Positions 47,937 to 57,352 of a DNA stretch of 64,000 nucleotides are shown here, piece after piece; position 1 is the stretch's first letter, and each line of letters begins with the position of its first letter. Source of the stretch: a bacterium. GTDB taxonomy: Bacteria; Patescibacteriota; Dojkabacteria; GCA-002793355. Made by a program: the position numbers and the translations under genes. The stretch spans positions 1-64,000 of the forward strand of contig JADYZG010000026.1 in assembly GCA_020853235.1 (NCBI GenBank), given 5' to 3'. The notes below the pieces were generated by a model. That model was not told the origin of the DNA. It saw only the letters and a list, made by a program, of their open reading frames with translations, and made no database searches.

Positions 47937-48570
47937 CAGGGTTAAACGTAACCGTAACATTTAGTAAATCTTTCAAAACTGTCTTGAGAAAATCAATTCT
48001 TGTTGTATTGGTGAAAAGAGAAAACTCACTCCCGTTGTTTGCTTTATGCTTTTCGCAATAAAAGCCTAGGAAGTCAAAATTTCCTTGATATATTGTGTTG
48101 CCACAGATTTGGCAGGTAATAGGGAACTCGAGAATATCATAGAAGTTAAGCACTTTCATGATTAATAGGAAGATTCCGAGTTGTGCCCGCTCAACATCCT
48201 TAGAAATATTTATGTCTAAGAGTGAATTGTAGAGTGAAAAGAAAAATTGCCGTTCGGCTAAAAAATAGGTTTGTTTCAATACAGCAAGGAGAATTTGAAA
48301 TAAAACAATGGTCGTCAAATCACTTTTTAGAAATGAAAATGATTCGACAATTTCCGACTCGGTTAAATAATAGTGGTGTCTCTTGTAAAGTTTTGCCTTA
48401 ATTGCGTTTCCGATATCGAGCGCTTTGCCACGAGTACTCGTCTCTCTGTTTCCTCCTTTGACGACGATTGTTTGTTGACCTTCAAATGGCGAAATACCAA
48501 TGAATGCGAGGTCGTCCGTATATTTACGTGAGTCAAGAATAAGGAATAGTCCGCTAACATACTCACGCAT
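47896..48570 (-). CDS. recO: DNA repair protein RecO-like
   Basis: TIVVKGGNRETSTRGKALDIGNAIKAKLYKR; zinc finger CQICGN...FYCEKH. Confidence 0.75.
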   Translation of the reverse strand: MREYVSGLFLILDSRKYTDDLAFIGISPFEGQQTIVVKGGNRETSTRGKALDIGNAIKAKLYKRHHYYLTESEIVESFSFLKSDLTTIVLFQILLAVLKQTYFLAERQFFFSLYNSLLDINISKDVERAQLGIFLLIMKVLNFYDILEFPITCQICGNTIYQGNFDFLGFYCEKHKANNGSEFSLFTNTTRIDFLKTVLKDLLNVTVTFNPVIATLSLDQTQED

Positions 48571-49753
48571 TGAGAATTGTATCTAGGTTAGTATGGAAAG
48601 CTGATACAGTGAACTTCTTTGCAGACTGTTTGAGCGTGTCTTTTTTGTAATTCATTTTTCGATGTTTTTTAATTGCTTCGAGCAAACTTTCGACGGTATT
48701 TTCTTCAAAGAGAATACCATTAACGTGATCAGTAATAATTTCCGGAGTTGCTCCAGCATTAAGTCCGATAACTGGAGTACCTAAGGCAAGTGGTTCAACC
48801 TTTGTAATACCGAAATCTTCATCGTTAAGGGAAAAAGATGCGGACGCGGTGGCAAGCACCTGCATTTTTTTCCCTTCCTCAATAAATCCAGTAAAAATAA
48901 TATTGCCGTACTGCTCTACTTCACGATCTAAGGATTTCAAGTAGATTTTGCTTTTCTTAAGTTTTCTAACCTTAGCTTTAAGTGCAGGAAGATGTGGTCC
49001 ATAACCCATAATTATCAACCTTTCTGGTAGGTTATGTTTAAGAAAGAGGTCGATTGCAAGGTCAATGTTTTTGTAACTTTCAATACGGGAAACGCTGGCA
49101 AAGTATGTTCCTAATTCGTTCTGAAGTTCTTGGTTGAAGTAGTCTACTTTTAAGAGTTCATCGGGAACAGCAGCAGGATAAAGAATATCAGATGTTTTAT
49201 TGTAGAACGAGGAGACACGATCTTGTACAGCCTTTGATATCGTGAGTATTTTTTGAATTCTTCCTATGCCATCGAGATCATACATTTGCGAGCGAAATCT
49301 CATAATGTCAGTTATAAGCAGTGGCGCACTGATTTGTTTGAGTATGCTGTACGCATGGTCAAGATTCCAGAGAAAACGTGCAGGAGTGTTTGAGTAAAGG
49401 ATATGCCGTCCTTTTACAGGTGGGATCACAGCATGTGACAAAAAAGCAGTATAACTTATTACGAGGTCAAAATCCTTAAGGTTCATTTCGTGAAGAAATG
49501 CAGGAAGTAGGAAGTTCATAATGCGAAACATTATAGGTTTCAAGAACCTTACTTTTGGGCCGAGGTGGACGTTTTCTTCACCGATCCTTTTTTGAATTTC
49601 TTTGATGAAGCTTTGACTAAACGGTGAGTCTACAACGAATCCAAAGAAGATTTCAATCGTATCAGAGGGAAAATGAGAAACTAATTCTAATAAAACACGT
49701 TCCGCACCGCCACCTAGTCCAGGTACGTAATCATAAACAATAGCAGTACGCAT
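48563..49753 (-). CDS. Glycosyltransferase family 4 (group 1)
   Basis: VYDYVPGLGGGAERVLLEL, FASVSRIESYKNIDLAIDLF, FGITKVEPLALGTPVIGLNAGATPEII. Confidence 0.9.
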   Translation of the reverse strand: MRTAIVYDYVPGLGGGAERVLLELVSHFPSDTIEIFFGFVVDSPFSQSFIKEIQKRIGEENVHLGPKVRFLKPIMFRIMNFLLPAFLHEMNLKDFDLVISYTAFLSHAVIPPVKGRHILYSNTPARFLWNLDHAYSILKQISAPLLITDIMRFRSQMYDLDGIGRIQKILTISKAVQDRVSSFYNKTSDILYPAAVPDELLKVDYFNQELQNELGTYFASVSRIESYKNIDLAIDLFLKHNLPERLIIMGYGPHLPALKAKVRKLKKSKIYLKSLDREVEQYGNIIFTGFIEEGKKMQVLATASASFSLNDEDFGITKVEPLALGTPVIGLNAGATPEIITDHVNGILFEENTVESLLEAIKKHRKMNYKKDTLKQSAKKFTVSAFHTNLDTILNA

Positions 49754-49754
49754 A

Positions 49755-50345
49755 TCAGGTGATATGAACAGGATTTATGTACAGAGGTTCAAGTGATTTC
49801 GAAAGTGTCAGGTGATCGTTAGCTAACTCTCTGAATCCAATTGCATCGTGGAGTAAATCTTCGTAAGTTCTACACTCATGCTGAGTTGTGAGGTTTTCTT
49901 CGCTTACGACAAGAAGATTCTTTTCTACGTGCACGTCTTCCCAAGTTTTATATGAAATTTCGCCCTCTTTCTCAAAATAACCTCGACTCTCATCGACTTT
50001 CCCTGTCTTTATTCTTGGCCATGATTTCAGGTAAATTGGACCCTTGTGCGTTGTCGCAGCTCGAACATAATCAAAAGAGGTATATGAGAAAACATGATTT
50101 GCTGTTAAGAGCCCACCGTGAAGTAGCCCGTATGCGTACGCAATGCTCGTACGAATCCCGGTGTAAGATCCTGGTCCTCTGTTGATAAGAAGGATGGTTT
50201 CGGAAGTAAACGGAATTTTTTCAATTGCAGCAAAGAGTTCTGAATAATCTGTCACATCAGTTTGTGTATATTCAGTGCTTTCAACCGAAACAAGGTTTAA
50301 CGGTCTCAATGCTGTTTGCAGAATAACAAATTTATGAGAGCTCAT
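49755..50345 (-). CDS. tsaB: t6A biosynthesis protein TsaB-like
   Basis: ILLINRGPGSYTGIRTSIAYAYGLLHG. Confidence 0.83.
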   Translation of the reverse strand: MSSHKFVILQTALRPLNLVSVESTEYTQTDVTDYSELFAAIEKIPFTSETILLINRGPGSYTGIRTSIAYAYGLLHGGLLTANHVFSYTSFDYVRAATTHKGPIYLKSWPRIKTGKVDESRGYFEKEGEISYKTWEDVHVEKNLLVVSEENLTTQHECRTYEDLLHDAIGFRELANDHLTLSKSLEPLYINPVHIT

Positions 50346-50745
50346 ATTCACGATCTCCATCTGATTTTATACTGATAGTAACAGTTTTATGGGGTAGTTC
50401 GGTTAACATCTTTTCTGCTCGCTCTGGCCATTCGATAAACAAAATATTTTTTTCATCGAGATAATCCCAGAATCCAATTTGTTCGAGAACTTTTTCTGCT
50501 TGATCTGGTTCAATGCGATATAAGTCAGTGTGGATAATTTTGGTTTTGCCTTCCCAATCGCAGGTGTAATCTTGGAGGAACGTGAATGTCGGGCTTGGGA
50601 GTGATCGACCAATCCCAATATGCTTTGCAAATTGGTTGGTGAAATGAGTTTTTCCTGCTCCAAGATCACCAACAAGGAAGATGACTGCCGGCGAGTTTTC
50701 TTTCGCGTAACTAGATACTTGCTCGAGAACTTCTGAAAGTGTCAT
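50332..50745 (-). CDS. tsaE: t6A biosynthesis ATPase TsaE
   Basis: IFLVGDLGAGKTHFTNQFAKHIG, SPTFTFLQDY, HTDLYRI, FIEWPERAE. Confidence 0.92.
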   Translation of the reverse strand: MTLSEVLEQVSSYAKENSPAVIFLVGDLGAGKTHFTNQFAKHIGIGRSLPSPTFTFLQDYTCDWEGKTKIIHTDLYRIEPDQAEKVLEQIGFWDYLDEKNILFIEWPERAEKMLTELPHKTVTISIKSDGDREYELS

Positions 50746-50751
50746 GTGAGA

Positions 50752-52272
50752 TTATAGCGTAACTCGTTGTGTCCAGGTAATCTTGTTGATAAAGCCGATA
50801 TCGTGAGTAACAACAATAAACCCGCCTTCATATTCGTTAAGTGCCTGAACGAGTTCATCGACGCTTTCCGTATCGAGGTGATTAGTTGGTTCATCAAGAA
50901 GCAAGAGTGTTCTTGGCGATACTGATGCCATTGCTAGAGCTAATTTTGCCTTTTCTCCACCGCTTAACGTGCCAGCCACCCTGTTGACCTGATCGTCTTT
51001 CATAAAGAGGAAATTGCCTAAAATTTTTCGAATTTCCTCGTATTCAAGTGTCGGTGCCAGCTCTGCAATATGTGTTACCAATGTCTTAGTATTATCAATC
51101 AGTGAGTAATGTTGGTCGATATATAAAGAAAGTTGTGGAAACTTAGGCTTTGATTCAGACTCGAGTTTGTAACCCTCTTGTTTATGAATGGCTTTTAAGA
51201 GTGATGATTTACCCGTTCCGTTTCGTCCATTCAAAAGTACTTTGTCTTGGTTTGTTACTCGAAGTGTACAGTCTTTAGACAAGAATTTATCTCCAGCGGT
51301 CAGGGTAGCCTTGTTGATATCAATGAGTGAAAATAGAGAGCTATCACTTTCACCAAGTTCAATATTAAGTGTTTGGGTTTTCTTTAACTTGTCCTTAATT
51401 TCTTTTATATCTTCTCGACTTTCTCGTTCTGCTTTGCGGGCAATTGCCATATCATGGCTGGTTGACTTTCCAGCACGATCGATAAAATAACCACGAAGTA
51501 TTGAAGGAACACCTTTTGCTTTATACTTTTCTTCGGCTGCGTCACTACGCATGGTTCTTTCAGAAACTTGCTGCTTCCGTGCGAGAGCTGCATTCATTTC
51601 CTTTGTGTGTACTCTGAGTTTTCGTTCCAAAACAAATGTTTCGTGTGCTTTTTGCTGGACAAAATTTGAGTAATTACCGGTATATTTGTTGAGTTTCTGA
51701 TCTCTGATTTCAAAAATTTTCCTCGTAACTTGATCAAGTAGATAAGAATCGTGAGAAACAATAACAAGTGCTTTTCTGTATGCTTTTAGCTCTTTCATGA
51801 GGCGTTCAACTCCAATGCTGTCAAGGTGGTTGGTAGGTTCGTCGAGTAAGAGCATGTCCGGTTGTACCAGTAATGCGAGTGCTAGATGAAGCATGGTTAA
51901 TTCTCCACCACTTAATTGACCCATGAGCTTGTCTGCGGTGATTTCTTTATAGTCAAACAATTTTTCTATTCTGTGAAAAACATCCCAACCTTCTTCATGT
52001 TTTGTTAATGCATAGCTAACGACAGGCAGAGCTTTTTCCTCTTCAGTTATGCGGATTTCTTGCGGAACATAAAAGGTCGTTGTTTGTACATCAATTTCCC
52101 CTTTTCGTGGTTGTGTTTTATTGGTTAACGTTCGAAGAAGTGTTGATTTTCCTGTACCATTCTTACCGACAATACCAATTTTATCACCAGGCTGAATACT
52201 GAATGAAACGTGGCTGAGAAGGATTTTATTTCCGACTGCGAGTTGGATGTCGTCTGCGTGTGCAAGGTACAT
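50752..52272 (-). CDS. ABC-F family ATPase
   Basis: Two Walker A sites (GKNGTGKST, GRNGTGKSS), two LSGGE signatures, LLLDEPTNHLD twice. Confidence 0.9.
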   Translation of the reverse strand: MYLAHADDIQLAVGNKILLSHVSFSIQPGDKIGIVGKNGTGKSTLLRTLTNKTQPRKGEIDVQTTTFYVPQEIRITEEEKALPVVSYALTKHEEGWDVFHRIEKLFDYKEITADKLMGQLSGGELTMLHLALALLVQPDMLLLDEPTNHLDSIGVERLMKELKAYRKALVIVSHDSYLLDQVTRKIFEIRDQKLNKYTGNYSNFVQQKAHETFVLERKLRVHTKEMNAALARKQQVSERTMRSDAAEEKYKAKGVPSILRGYFIDRAGKSTSHDMAIARKAERESREDIKEIKDKLKKTQTLNIELGESDSSLFSLIDINKATLTAGDKFLSKDCTLRVTNQDKVLLNGRNGTGKSSLLKAIHKQEGYKLESESKPKFPQLSLYIDQHYSLIDNTKTLVTHIAELAPTLEYEEIRKILGNFLFMKDDQVNRVAGTLSGGEKAKLALAMASVSPRTLLLLDEPTNHLDTESVDELVQALNEYEGGFIVVTHDIGFINKITWTQRVTL

Positions 52273-52372
52273 TGTTTCTGAGTTAACGAATTATCGGAGT
52301 AATGAATTAATTACAATCATACATTATACCCTAAGTAATGGATAAATAGCGAACTATTTGTTAAAATAAATC

Positions 52373-52876
52373 ATGGAATTAGCAAACTTTACAAAGATAA
52401 TTGTGTTACCGACAAACCTCGAAGCTCCTAAAGAATTGAAATTTGAGGATATTATTGCAAGACCATTATTACGTACAGATCTAACTGATGACTTAGCCGG
52501 CGTCAACTCTAGTGTCAATATAATTAGAGAAACTCGAGGTGGCTCTTGGCCATCTGGAGAACTTACTGCAGAGGAAGATTTCCTCGATCTCGCTTGGCAT
52601 GAACGCGAATTTGGCAGTAACTCTTCTTTTGCCTACGTTGTCTATTCTGCGAACGGTGAATATATCGGCTGCTTTTATCTTTATGGTATGGGAGTACGTA
52701 CTGAACTAACCGAAACTCTTGCTGAATATGATGTTGATGCGAGTTGGTGGGTGACGACAAAAGCATTTGAGCAAGGGTATTATGAGAAACTATATTATGC
52801 CTTGCAAACTTGGCTAATAAAGGATTTTCCTTTCACAAAGATTTATTACTCGAACAAACAGATTCCTTCTGTTTAA
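52373..52876 (+). CDS. Hypothetical GNAT-like protein
   Basis: FAYVVYSANGEYIGCFYLYGMG pattern; TAAAAT 5 nt upstream of ATG. Confidence 0.5.
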   Translation: MELANFTKIIVLPTNLEAPKELKFEDIIARPLLRTDLTDDLAGVNSSVNIIRETRGGSWPSGELTAEEDFLDLAWHEREFGSNSSFAYVVYSANGEYIGCFYLYGMGVRTELTETLAEYDVDASWWVTTKAFEQGYYEKLYYALQTWLIKDFPFTKIYYSNKQIPSV

Positions 52877-53853
52877 GAGCTTTTAAGTTTTTCCCAGAGA
52901 GGTCGTAGTTCTTCGATATATTTGAAGACATGAGGTAAAACTTTTTCTGCTTCAGGGTACTCTTTCATAAGTAACTTTTCGCAGTCAAAAACTTTTATCT
53001 GCTCTACTTCGTTTTTATCAAAAGCATATGGTCCATCAGAAATACCGGAATAAAGGTAGTAATACTTTGACTGATTGTTATTTTGATGTAGCCATTTGCG
53101 TACAAAAGTAAGTGGGATGTGAATACCCATTTCTTCGGCTAGTTCTGATTGAGCGCATTGTTCGATAGTTTGTCCAAATACCTGATGACCACCAGGCATG
53201 TCCCATGCTCCAGGTCCAGTCATTTTGTTGAAACTTCTCTGTTGTAAAATAATTTCACCTTTCGAAGTAAATATCATCAAATGGGCAGCTCTATGGAATC
53301 GAGTATTGTCTTTGTGTGCCAGCTTCCTTGTTAATTTTCCTATTTCTTGGTCATTTTGATCTACTTCAACAAGGACTTCATCTTCAGATATGTTGATTGA
53401 TCGTATTGCGACATCAAGTTCTTTTGCTAGCTGTTGATCGATTGCATAGGTATCGTTAGTAACGATAAATCGATCTCTTTCAATCCAGCGATACTGTCCA
53501 AAATTCTCATTTTCTGTTGGTTCTCCCGAAATATACTCCATAAGATAGTAAATGGTTACACCATATGCGCGATTATCCCACCCAATATCAGATTGAACTG
53601 TTACAAGTTTTTTCAACGAAGCAGTAACTCCTGGAAGTTCAGTTTCCAAAATTCTTAATGCAGCGTTCTCTGGGGTCTCATCCCATTTAATCCTTCCGCC
53701 TGGGAACTGCCAAAACTGAGCAGTTTCTTTCTTACCTTGAAGCAGTAACCCCTCTTTTCTGACAATGATATCGACATTAAGAATAGGTGTTACACGAGAT
53801 GTAAGTTCAGCTAAGTGTTGCTTTTTTGTTACTTGGTAGTTTGGGTTGCTCAT
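52873..53853 (-). CDS. Tandem Nudix protein: GDP-mannose-hydrolase-like domain plus IPP-isomerase-like Nudix domain
   Basis: FPGGRIKWDETPENAALRILETEL (Gmm-like box) and MPGGHQVFGQTIEQCAQSELAEEMGI (second Nudix box). Confidence 0.78.
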   Translation of the reverse strand: MSNPNYQVTKKQHLAELTSRVTPILNVDIIVRKEGLLLQGKKETAQFWQFPGGRIKWDETPENAALRILETELPGVTASLKKLVTVQSDIGWDNRAYGVTIYYLMEYISGEPTENENFGQYRWIERDRFIVTNDTYAIDQQLAKELDVAIRSINISEDEVLVEVDQNDQEIGKLTRKLAHKDNTRFHRAAHLMIFTSKGEIILQQRSFNKMTGPGAWDMPGGHQVFGQTIEQCAQSELAEEMGIHIPLTFVRKWLHQNNNQSKYYYLYSGISDGPYAFDKNEVEQIKVFDCEKLLMKEYPEAEKVLPHVFKYIEELRPLWEKLKSS

Positions 53854-53878
53854 AATTACACTAAAACCTATAGGAATT

Positions 53879-54808
53879 TTAAGCAATTTGATTTATGGGG
53901 GTCCCTCTCAAATATGCTTTAATATTCTCCGTAATAATTCTCCCCATGTTCTCATCTGATTCTCTGGTATTATAACCAATATGTGGAGTTAAGACAGTAT
54001 TTTTGATTACTACCCAATCTGAGGTCGCAGTATCGATTCCTGCTCCAGAAATGGCACTACTATTTAATGCATTTTTCAGTGCTTCTTGATCGACCATTTC
54101 TAGTCCAGCAATAGTGATAAATATGGCACTTGTTTTCATGCTATCTATAAGTTTCTTGGTGAAAATTTCTTTTGTTTCTTTATTAAGAGCGAGGCAGAAG
54201 ATGATAACATCTGATTGTTGTGCAAGTTCTTGTAATGAAACTTGTGTAACATTTGGTAGATCCTTATTGGATTTGTTATAGGCAATAACAGACATACCGA
54301 TACCTTTACCGATTTCTGCGACTCTACGCCCAATATGACCTAAGCCAACAACGCCAAGTGTTTTTCCTGTTAAGTCAAAGCCTGAGTATCGAATTTGTTC
54401 TGGAGTTCCAGGGTCAACGGCGATTAATCCTTTTCTGAATTCACTATCGCCAAGTATAATTTTACGGTTCACGGCAAACATTAAACCTATCGCAAGTTCA
54501 GCTACTGAGTTGGTAGAAAAATGGGGGACATTTGAAGCTATAATTCCGGCTTGCATTGTTGCTGTAACATCAACTTTATCAAACCCAGTAGAGTTTATTG
54601 AAAAAAATTTCAGGTTAGGTGTTTTTGCCAAAAGATCACTAGTAATGGGTGTGAGAAAACAATCAATAACAGCGATTTCAGCATCTTTTACTCTATCCGC
54701 ATAATTCACGGTATTGGTATCGTTGTAAACTACAACTTCACCATAGTGACGTAAATCAAGTACTTGATCTTTGGTTATACCTGATGGATTTGTAATAATA
54801 ATTTTCAT
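53879..54808 (-). CDS. D-isomer-specific 2-hydroxyacid dehydrogenase, NAD-binding
   Basis: GKTLGVVGLGHIGRRVAEIGKGIGMSVIAYNK, LTPHIGYNTRESDENM. Confidence 0.88.
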   Translation of the reverse strand: MKIIITNPSGITKDQVLDLRHYGEVVVYNDTNTVNYADRVKDAEIAVIDCFLTPITSDLLAKTPNLKFFSINSTGFDKVDVTATMQAGIIASNVPHFSTNSVAELAIGLMFAVNRKIILGDSEFRKGLIAVDPGTPEQIRYSGFDLTGKTLGVVGLGHIGRRVAEIGKGIGMSVIAYNKSNKDLPNVTQVSLQELAQQSDVIIFCLALNKETKEIFTKKLIDSMKTSAIFITIAGLEMVDQEALKNALNSSAISGAGIDTATSDWVVIKNTVLTPHIGYNTRESDENMGRIITENIKAYLRGTPINQIA

Positions 54809-54839
54809 ACAAATATTCTATCATGGGGTCCTACTTTGG

Positions 54840-54913
54840 TGGGCAGCACAAGATTCGAACTTGTGACCTTCCCGATGTGAACGGGATGCTCTAACCAGCT
54901 GAGCTAGCTGCCC
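54840..54913 (-). tRNA. tRNA-Val (anticodon CAC)
   Basis: GGGCAGCTAGCTCAGCTGGTTAGAGCATCCCGTTCACATCGGGAAGGTCACAAGTTCGAATCTTGTGCTGCCCA. Confidence 0.95.
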
Positions 54914-54983
54914 AAAATTTAAGAACTTTTTCGGTGCTGAAAATGTCTTTTCAGCCTAGTCCTCAAAAACTCTTAAATTTTGG
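54912..54983. repeat. Long two-tier inverted repeat immediately 5' of tRNA-Val
   Basis: Outer CCAAAATTTAAGA/TCTTAAATTTTGG (13 bp), inner GCTGAAAA-TGTC-TTTTCAGC (8 bp). Confidence 0.85.
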
Positions 54984-55076
54984 AACACTAGGACACTTCT
55001 AACTAGGATTATACTGTATTTTCTTGATGTAATACAAAATATTAACATCAACGAGTAATTGTTAATTTGTAATTTA

Positions 55077-55340
55077 CTACAGTGGATTAAATGGTCCGGA
55101 GTAGAGATCGTCTACTTCCTCAACTTCGAGGGATCCTACATCACTATCGACATCATCAAATTCGTCACCTGTTGCCATAATTGGCTTAATATCACCTTTT
55201 ACTTCTTTCCCATCCTCTTCCATGAGTTTCTTGATATCTTCGCGAGTCATTTGGGTAGCTTCTGCAAAAGTAAGATATTCACCACAGTGGTTGCATGCAA
55301 ATACATAGTACACATCTTCACCACAATTGGTACAAGTCAT
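55077..55340 (-). CDS. Small zinc-ribbon protein with acidic tail
   Basis: MTCTNCGEDVYYVFACNHCGEYLTF (CxxC...CxxC), Asp/Glu-rich C-terminus; start at 55340 follows the stop of the upstream gene. Confidence 0.6.
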   Translation of the reverse strand: MTCTNCGEDVYYVFACNHCGEYLTFAEATQMTREDIKKLMEEDGKEVKGDIKPIMATGDEFDDVDSDVGSLEVEEVDDLYSGPFNPL

Positions 55341-55342
55341 TT

Positions 55343-56302
55343 TTATGACATTGTACTCTTTTTGTCCACCAATTTTTGCCGGTGTTTTTGTCGTTTTTTC
55401 CATATAATTACTAAAGAACTTACTACGATTACTGTCAGTATAGCAACGATAAGTGGCAATGGCAATATCCAAAAAGAGGCCTCTCGTGTGCCGACGACAC
55501 GAGTACCTTCGACGTCATACCCAATTTTTGCTGTCGCGGTGAATTTTCCGAAACGAAAATACTCAAAGTTAATAAACACTCCGTTGTTTTTCATAGAGAG
55601 AAGTGGTTCCGTAGCTTTCCATTCATTTTGAAATGATCGAGTATTATTAGGTAAGATTACTAGGTCGCTTTCATTGATGGTAAATTCCTTGAGTGGTGTG
55701 GTGATATCACCAGTATGGACAAAAATATCACCACCAGCAAGGTAATCGACATTGCCAGTATTTTTAACTGTCGTAGTGAATACAATTGGTTTTGATGGCC
55801 AGTACCAATAAATCGATTTATCAGTTCTGAATGAAATGATCTCGCTATTTATTCGTTCTGTTCCAGCAATGCGACCGATTATAGGAAAGCCAATATTCGC
55901 GGTAATTTTCGCTCCAGCACCTGTTAGTTCTTCTAATTTTTCTTGAGGAACAATGACAATGACAGCGTATTTGCCTCCGATTTGGGGATCTTTTGGTACG
56001 TTAATATTATAATGAATATCTATGCTTTCCCCGGTTTTCAACTGGAATTCTTTCTCTTGTACTTCAACCCAACTGCTCATATCGTAGTTTCTCAACTTCT
56101 CAGGAGTAACTTGGTAGATGGTAGGTATCCCATGCTCTTGATAGATGAACGCTACAAGTGTTGTGAACCTTTTCACCTCTGTCGTTTCAGAGGTAAACGC
56201 ATTTGAATAGTGGAATGTTCCAGTGGTAACCGTTCCTGCGGTCAAAATGTGCCGAGCAAATGTTGTATTAAGAATATGACCGTAATCCCTAATTTCTGCC
56301 AT
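55343..56302 (-). CDS. DUF916-like surface-associated protein with C-terminal TM (copy B)
   Basis: EFQLKTGESIDIHYNINVPKDPQIGGKYAVIVIV; C-terminal LPLIVAILTVIVVSSLVIIWKKRQKHRQK; paralogous to 57353..58273. Confidence 0.68.
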   Translation of the reverse strand: MAEIRDYGHILNTTFARHILTAGTVTTGTFHYSNAFTSETTEVKRFTTLVAFIYQEHGIPTIYQVTPEKLRNYDMSSWVEVQEKEFQLKTGESIDIHYNINVPKDPQIGGKYAVIVIVPQEKLEELTGAGAKITANIGFPIIGRIAGTERINSEIISFRTDKSIYWYWPSKPIVFTTTVKNTGNVDYLAGGDIFVHTGDITTPLKEFTINESDLVILPNNTRSFQNEWKATEPLLSMKNNGVFINFEYFRFGKFTATAKIGYDVEGTRVVGTREASFWILPLPLIVAILTVIVVSSLVIIWKKRQKHRQKLVDKKSTMS

Positions 56303-56304
56303 GC

Positions 56305-57348
56305 TTAGAAGTTTGCGGTAACTGTATAAGTAACTATTTGCTGATAGTTTCCTGTATGAGTTCCGGTATCGATAGTCGCACGATGTGTGACTAGTGCTGA
56401 GTGAGATGTAGTTGTCGGATCGTTAGGTGTTGTTGCTATATACAGAGTTTTTGTACCATCAACTCCAGTAATTGGGATTGGCGTATCATCATTGCTGTAA
56501 TTAAACCCTGAATCTGTTCCTTCAGTAACAGGGGTACCAACACTGGTTGAATTACCTGTGAGTTCAATACCGTAGGCCTCGGTTCCTGCGATAATAGAAC
56601 CGCTTCCTTCGGTCACCCGATCGATATCATCAGAATCGACAACATCTCCGGATCCAGATTTGCGTAGATCTCCATCACTAAGGATGTTGACAATGTATCC
56701 ACTACTTGAGTTAGTTCCAATTTTTAGTCGATACTCGCATTCACTGACCGATGCTGGTGTTAAGACACCTAAATTGCATGTATTTGTACTACTACTGTCG
56801 GCAGCGTTTCTAATAACAAATGACAGTATAGGTTGTACTTGCGCTGTAACAGTAACGTCATTTGCGTCTCCTACATAGATTAATGTTCCACCGAAGTCGT
56901 TATTAGCGTCAATAGCTTTGTCGTCCATAAATGTGATTGAATAATTTCCTGTAGGAGCTGTGAATTCAATACAAAAAGTAACACCAGTACTTGTGGCATC
57001 TGTTGTAGCTGCTGAAAATAAGTAGGTATATGTTTGGGAAAGAATGAGTGCAGATCCATCGTTGGTGCCATCTCCGTCTGCGTCTTCTGTTGAAGTTGAG
57101 CAATCTGAAACGGTAACACCAGTCGCAGCGGTAATGGTAACAGAATCACCGATGCCAAACTCTGTTGAAGGAATGTATTGGTACGTTATTTCTGTTGGAG
57201 TACTTGATGCTAGTGAAGCTGGAGTTATGGTAACTGACTTTCCCGCCGCATAAACGTAGTTGTGCAGCAAAAAGAGTGCTAATAAAAAGACAGAAAAAAA
57301 TAAGAACACTGTACGTAATACGACGGTATTCTTTACGGCAGTCCTCAT
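56305..57348 (-). CDS. Secreted surface protein (copy B), signal peptide, Asp-rich loop
   Basis: MRTAVKNTVVLRTVFLFFSVFLLALFLLHNYVYAAG; paralogous to 58284..59300; ends TGNYQQIVTYTVTANF. Confidence 0.7.
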   Translation of the reverse strand: MRTAVKNTVVLRTVFLFFSVFLLALFLLHNYVYAAGKSVTITPASLASSTPTEITYQYIPSTEFGIGDSVTITAATGVTVSDCSTSTEDADGDGTNDGSALILSQTYTYLFSAATTDATSTGVTFCIEFTAPTGNYSITFMDDKAIDANNDFGGTLIYVGDANDVTVTAQVQPILSFVIRNAADSSSTNTCNLGVLTPASVSECEYRLKIGTNSSSGYIVNILSDGDLRKSGSGDVVDSDDIDRVTEGSGSIIAGTEAYGIELTGNSTSVGTPVTEGTDSGFNYSNDDTPIPITGVDGTKTLYIATTPNDPTTTSHSALVTHRATIDTGTHTGNYQQIVTYTVTANF

Positions 57349-57352
57349 GGTA

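Noticed and set aside
56290-56320. Programmed frameshift fusing the secreted protein (copy B) to the following DUF916-like ORF
   Set aside because: The downstream frame is open for some codons, but there is no convincing slippery heptamer. The paralogous copy A junction has a TAA in the downstream frame just before its ATG, so separate proteins are simpler.
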